NCBI GenBank assembly: GCA_013698385.1
Contig: JACCVB010000208.1
Span: 1 to 14,536, forward strand
DNA from: Chloroflexota bacterium
GTDB lineage: Bacteria; Chloroflexota; Limnocylindria; Limnocylindrales; CSP1-4
Length of the DNA: 14,536 bases
Direction: 5' to 3'
Below, in pieces: positions 14,200-14,536 of this stretch. Below the pieces are notes generated by a model. It had not been told where the DNA came from and made no database searches. It saw nothing but the letters and a program-made list of their open reading frames with translations. Positions within the stretch are counted from its first letter, which is position 1. Each line of letters starts with the position of its first letter. The translations under genes were made by a program, and so were the position numbers.

Positions 14200-14536
14200 A
14201 TGGCATCGGAGGCAGCGGCCCGTCGGCGTGGCCTGCCGGGGGAGGGAAAGGTCGCCTTCCTCTTCCTTCTCCCGTGGCTCATCGGCCTCGTCGTATTCCT
14301 GGCGCTGCCCCTCGGGTGGGCAATCTGGATCAGCACGACGGACGAACAGATCGTGCGGCCGGGTTCGTTCGTAGGCGCCGCCAACTACGAGTCGATCCTG
14401 ACCGACGATCCCTTGTTCCTGCAGGCTCTGGGTGTGACCTTCCGCTGGATCCTGCTCACGACCCCGTTGTTCATGGGCGCCGGGTTGCTCCTGGCCGTTC
14501 TCCTCAATCAACGGCTTCCGGGAATGTTCGTCTTTC
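14200..14536 (+). CDS. Carbohydrate ABC transporter permease, MalF type (partial)
   Basis: The frame runs from ATG 14200 off the right edge, giving 112 codons. It encodes a charged N-terminus (EAAARRRGLPGEGK), a first membrane helix (about residues 18-44, VAFLFLLPWLIGLVVFLALP), the extracytoplasmic segment with SFVGAANYESILTDDPLF (61-78), and a second helix region (about 82-105) ending in LLNQRLPGMF. This layout matches the N-terminal third of MalF/UgpA-type permeases such as the one at 6405. GGAGA (14186-14190) lies 9 nt upstream. It is the membrane partner of the binding protein at 12819. The EAA loop is beyond the window. Confidence 0.9.
   Translation, partial: MASEAAARRRGLPGEGKVAFLFLLPWLIGLVVFLALPLGWAIWISTTDEQIVRPGSFVGAANYESILTDDPLFLQALGVTFRWILLTTPLFMGAGLLLAVLLNQRLPGMFVF

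Overview
The window is a very GC-rich, densely packed stretch in which every credible gene lies on the + strand. It codes for carbohydrate import and catabolism. High GC, GTG/TTG starts, 1-4 nt gene overlaps and lipoproteins with Ser/Ala/Pro/Thr-rich linkers fit a soil- or sediment-type Chloroflexota (for example Limnocylindria-like) or an actinomycete. This is inferred from style; no marker gene is present.

Region 1 (1-3928) is the distal part of an operon that began upstream: two sugar ABC permeases (MalF-type, then MalG-type), a GH43 glycosidase with a lipoprotein-type signal peptide, and a phytanoyl-CoA-dioxygenase (PhyH)-type Fe(II)/2-oxoglutarate oxygenase. Its solute-binding protein is presumably just left of the window. 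A perfect 10-bp-arm stem-loop (3940-3970) follows the oxygenase.

Region 2 (4043-12300) has an IclR-family regulator followed by a second, complete-looking operon: binding lipoprotein, MalF-type permease, MalG-type permease, ROK-family sugar kinase, two different Gfo/Idh/MocA dehydrogenases and an N-acetylglucosamine-6-phosphate deacetylase (NagA-like). From the first permease to nagA every junction overlaps or nearly overlaps. A 23-bp inverted repeat (4891-4913) surrounding a -10-like hexamer lies between the regulator and the operon and is the best operator candidate. The simplest reading is import of an N-acetylated amino sugar or derivative, phosphorylation by the ROK kinase, redox tailoring by the dehydrogenases and deacetylation by NagA. 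No glucosamine-6-phosphate deaminase and no transporter ATPase are encoded here.

Region 3 (12301-12818) is a scar-like interval. It has a possible LacI-family N-terminal remnant overlapping the end of nagA, two palindromes, and the C-terminal end of a Gfo/Idh/MocA dehydrogenase whose N-terminal part is missing.

Region 4 (12819-14536) starts a third ABC importer: a binding lipoprotein whose signal peptide and mature domain are in different frames (apparent loss of one base near 12928), then a MalF-type permease cut by the window edge.

No RNA gene, insertion sequence, CRISPR array or phage gene was seen. The long minus-strand open frames are GC-driven shadows.
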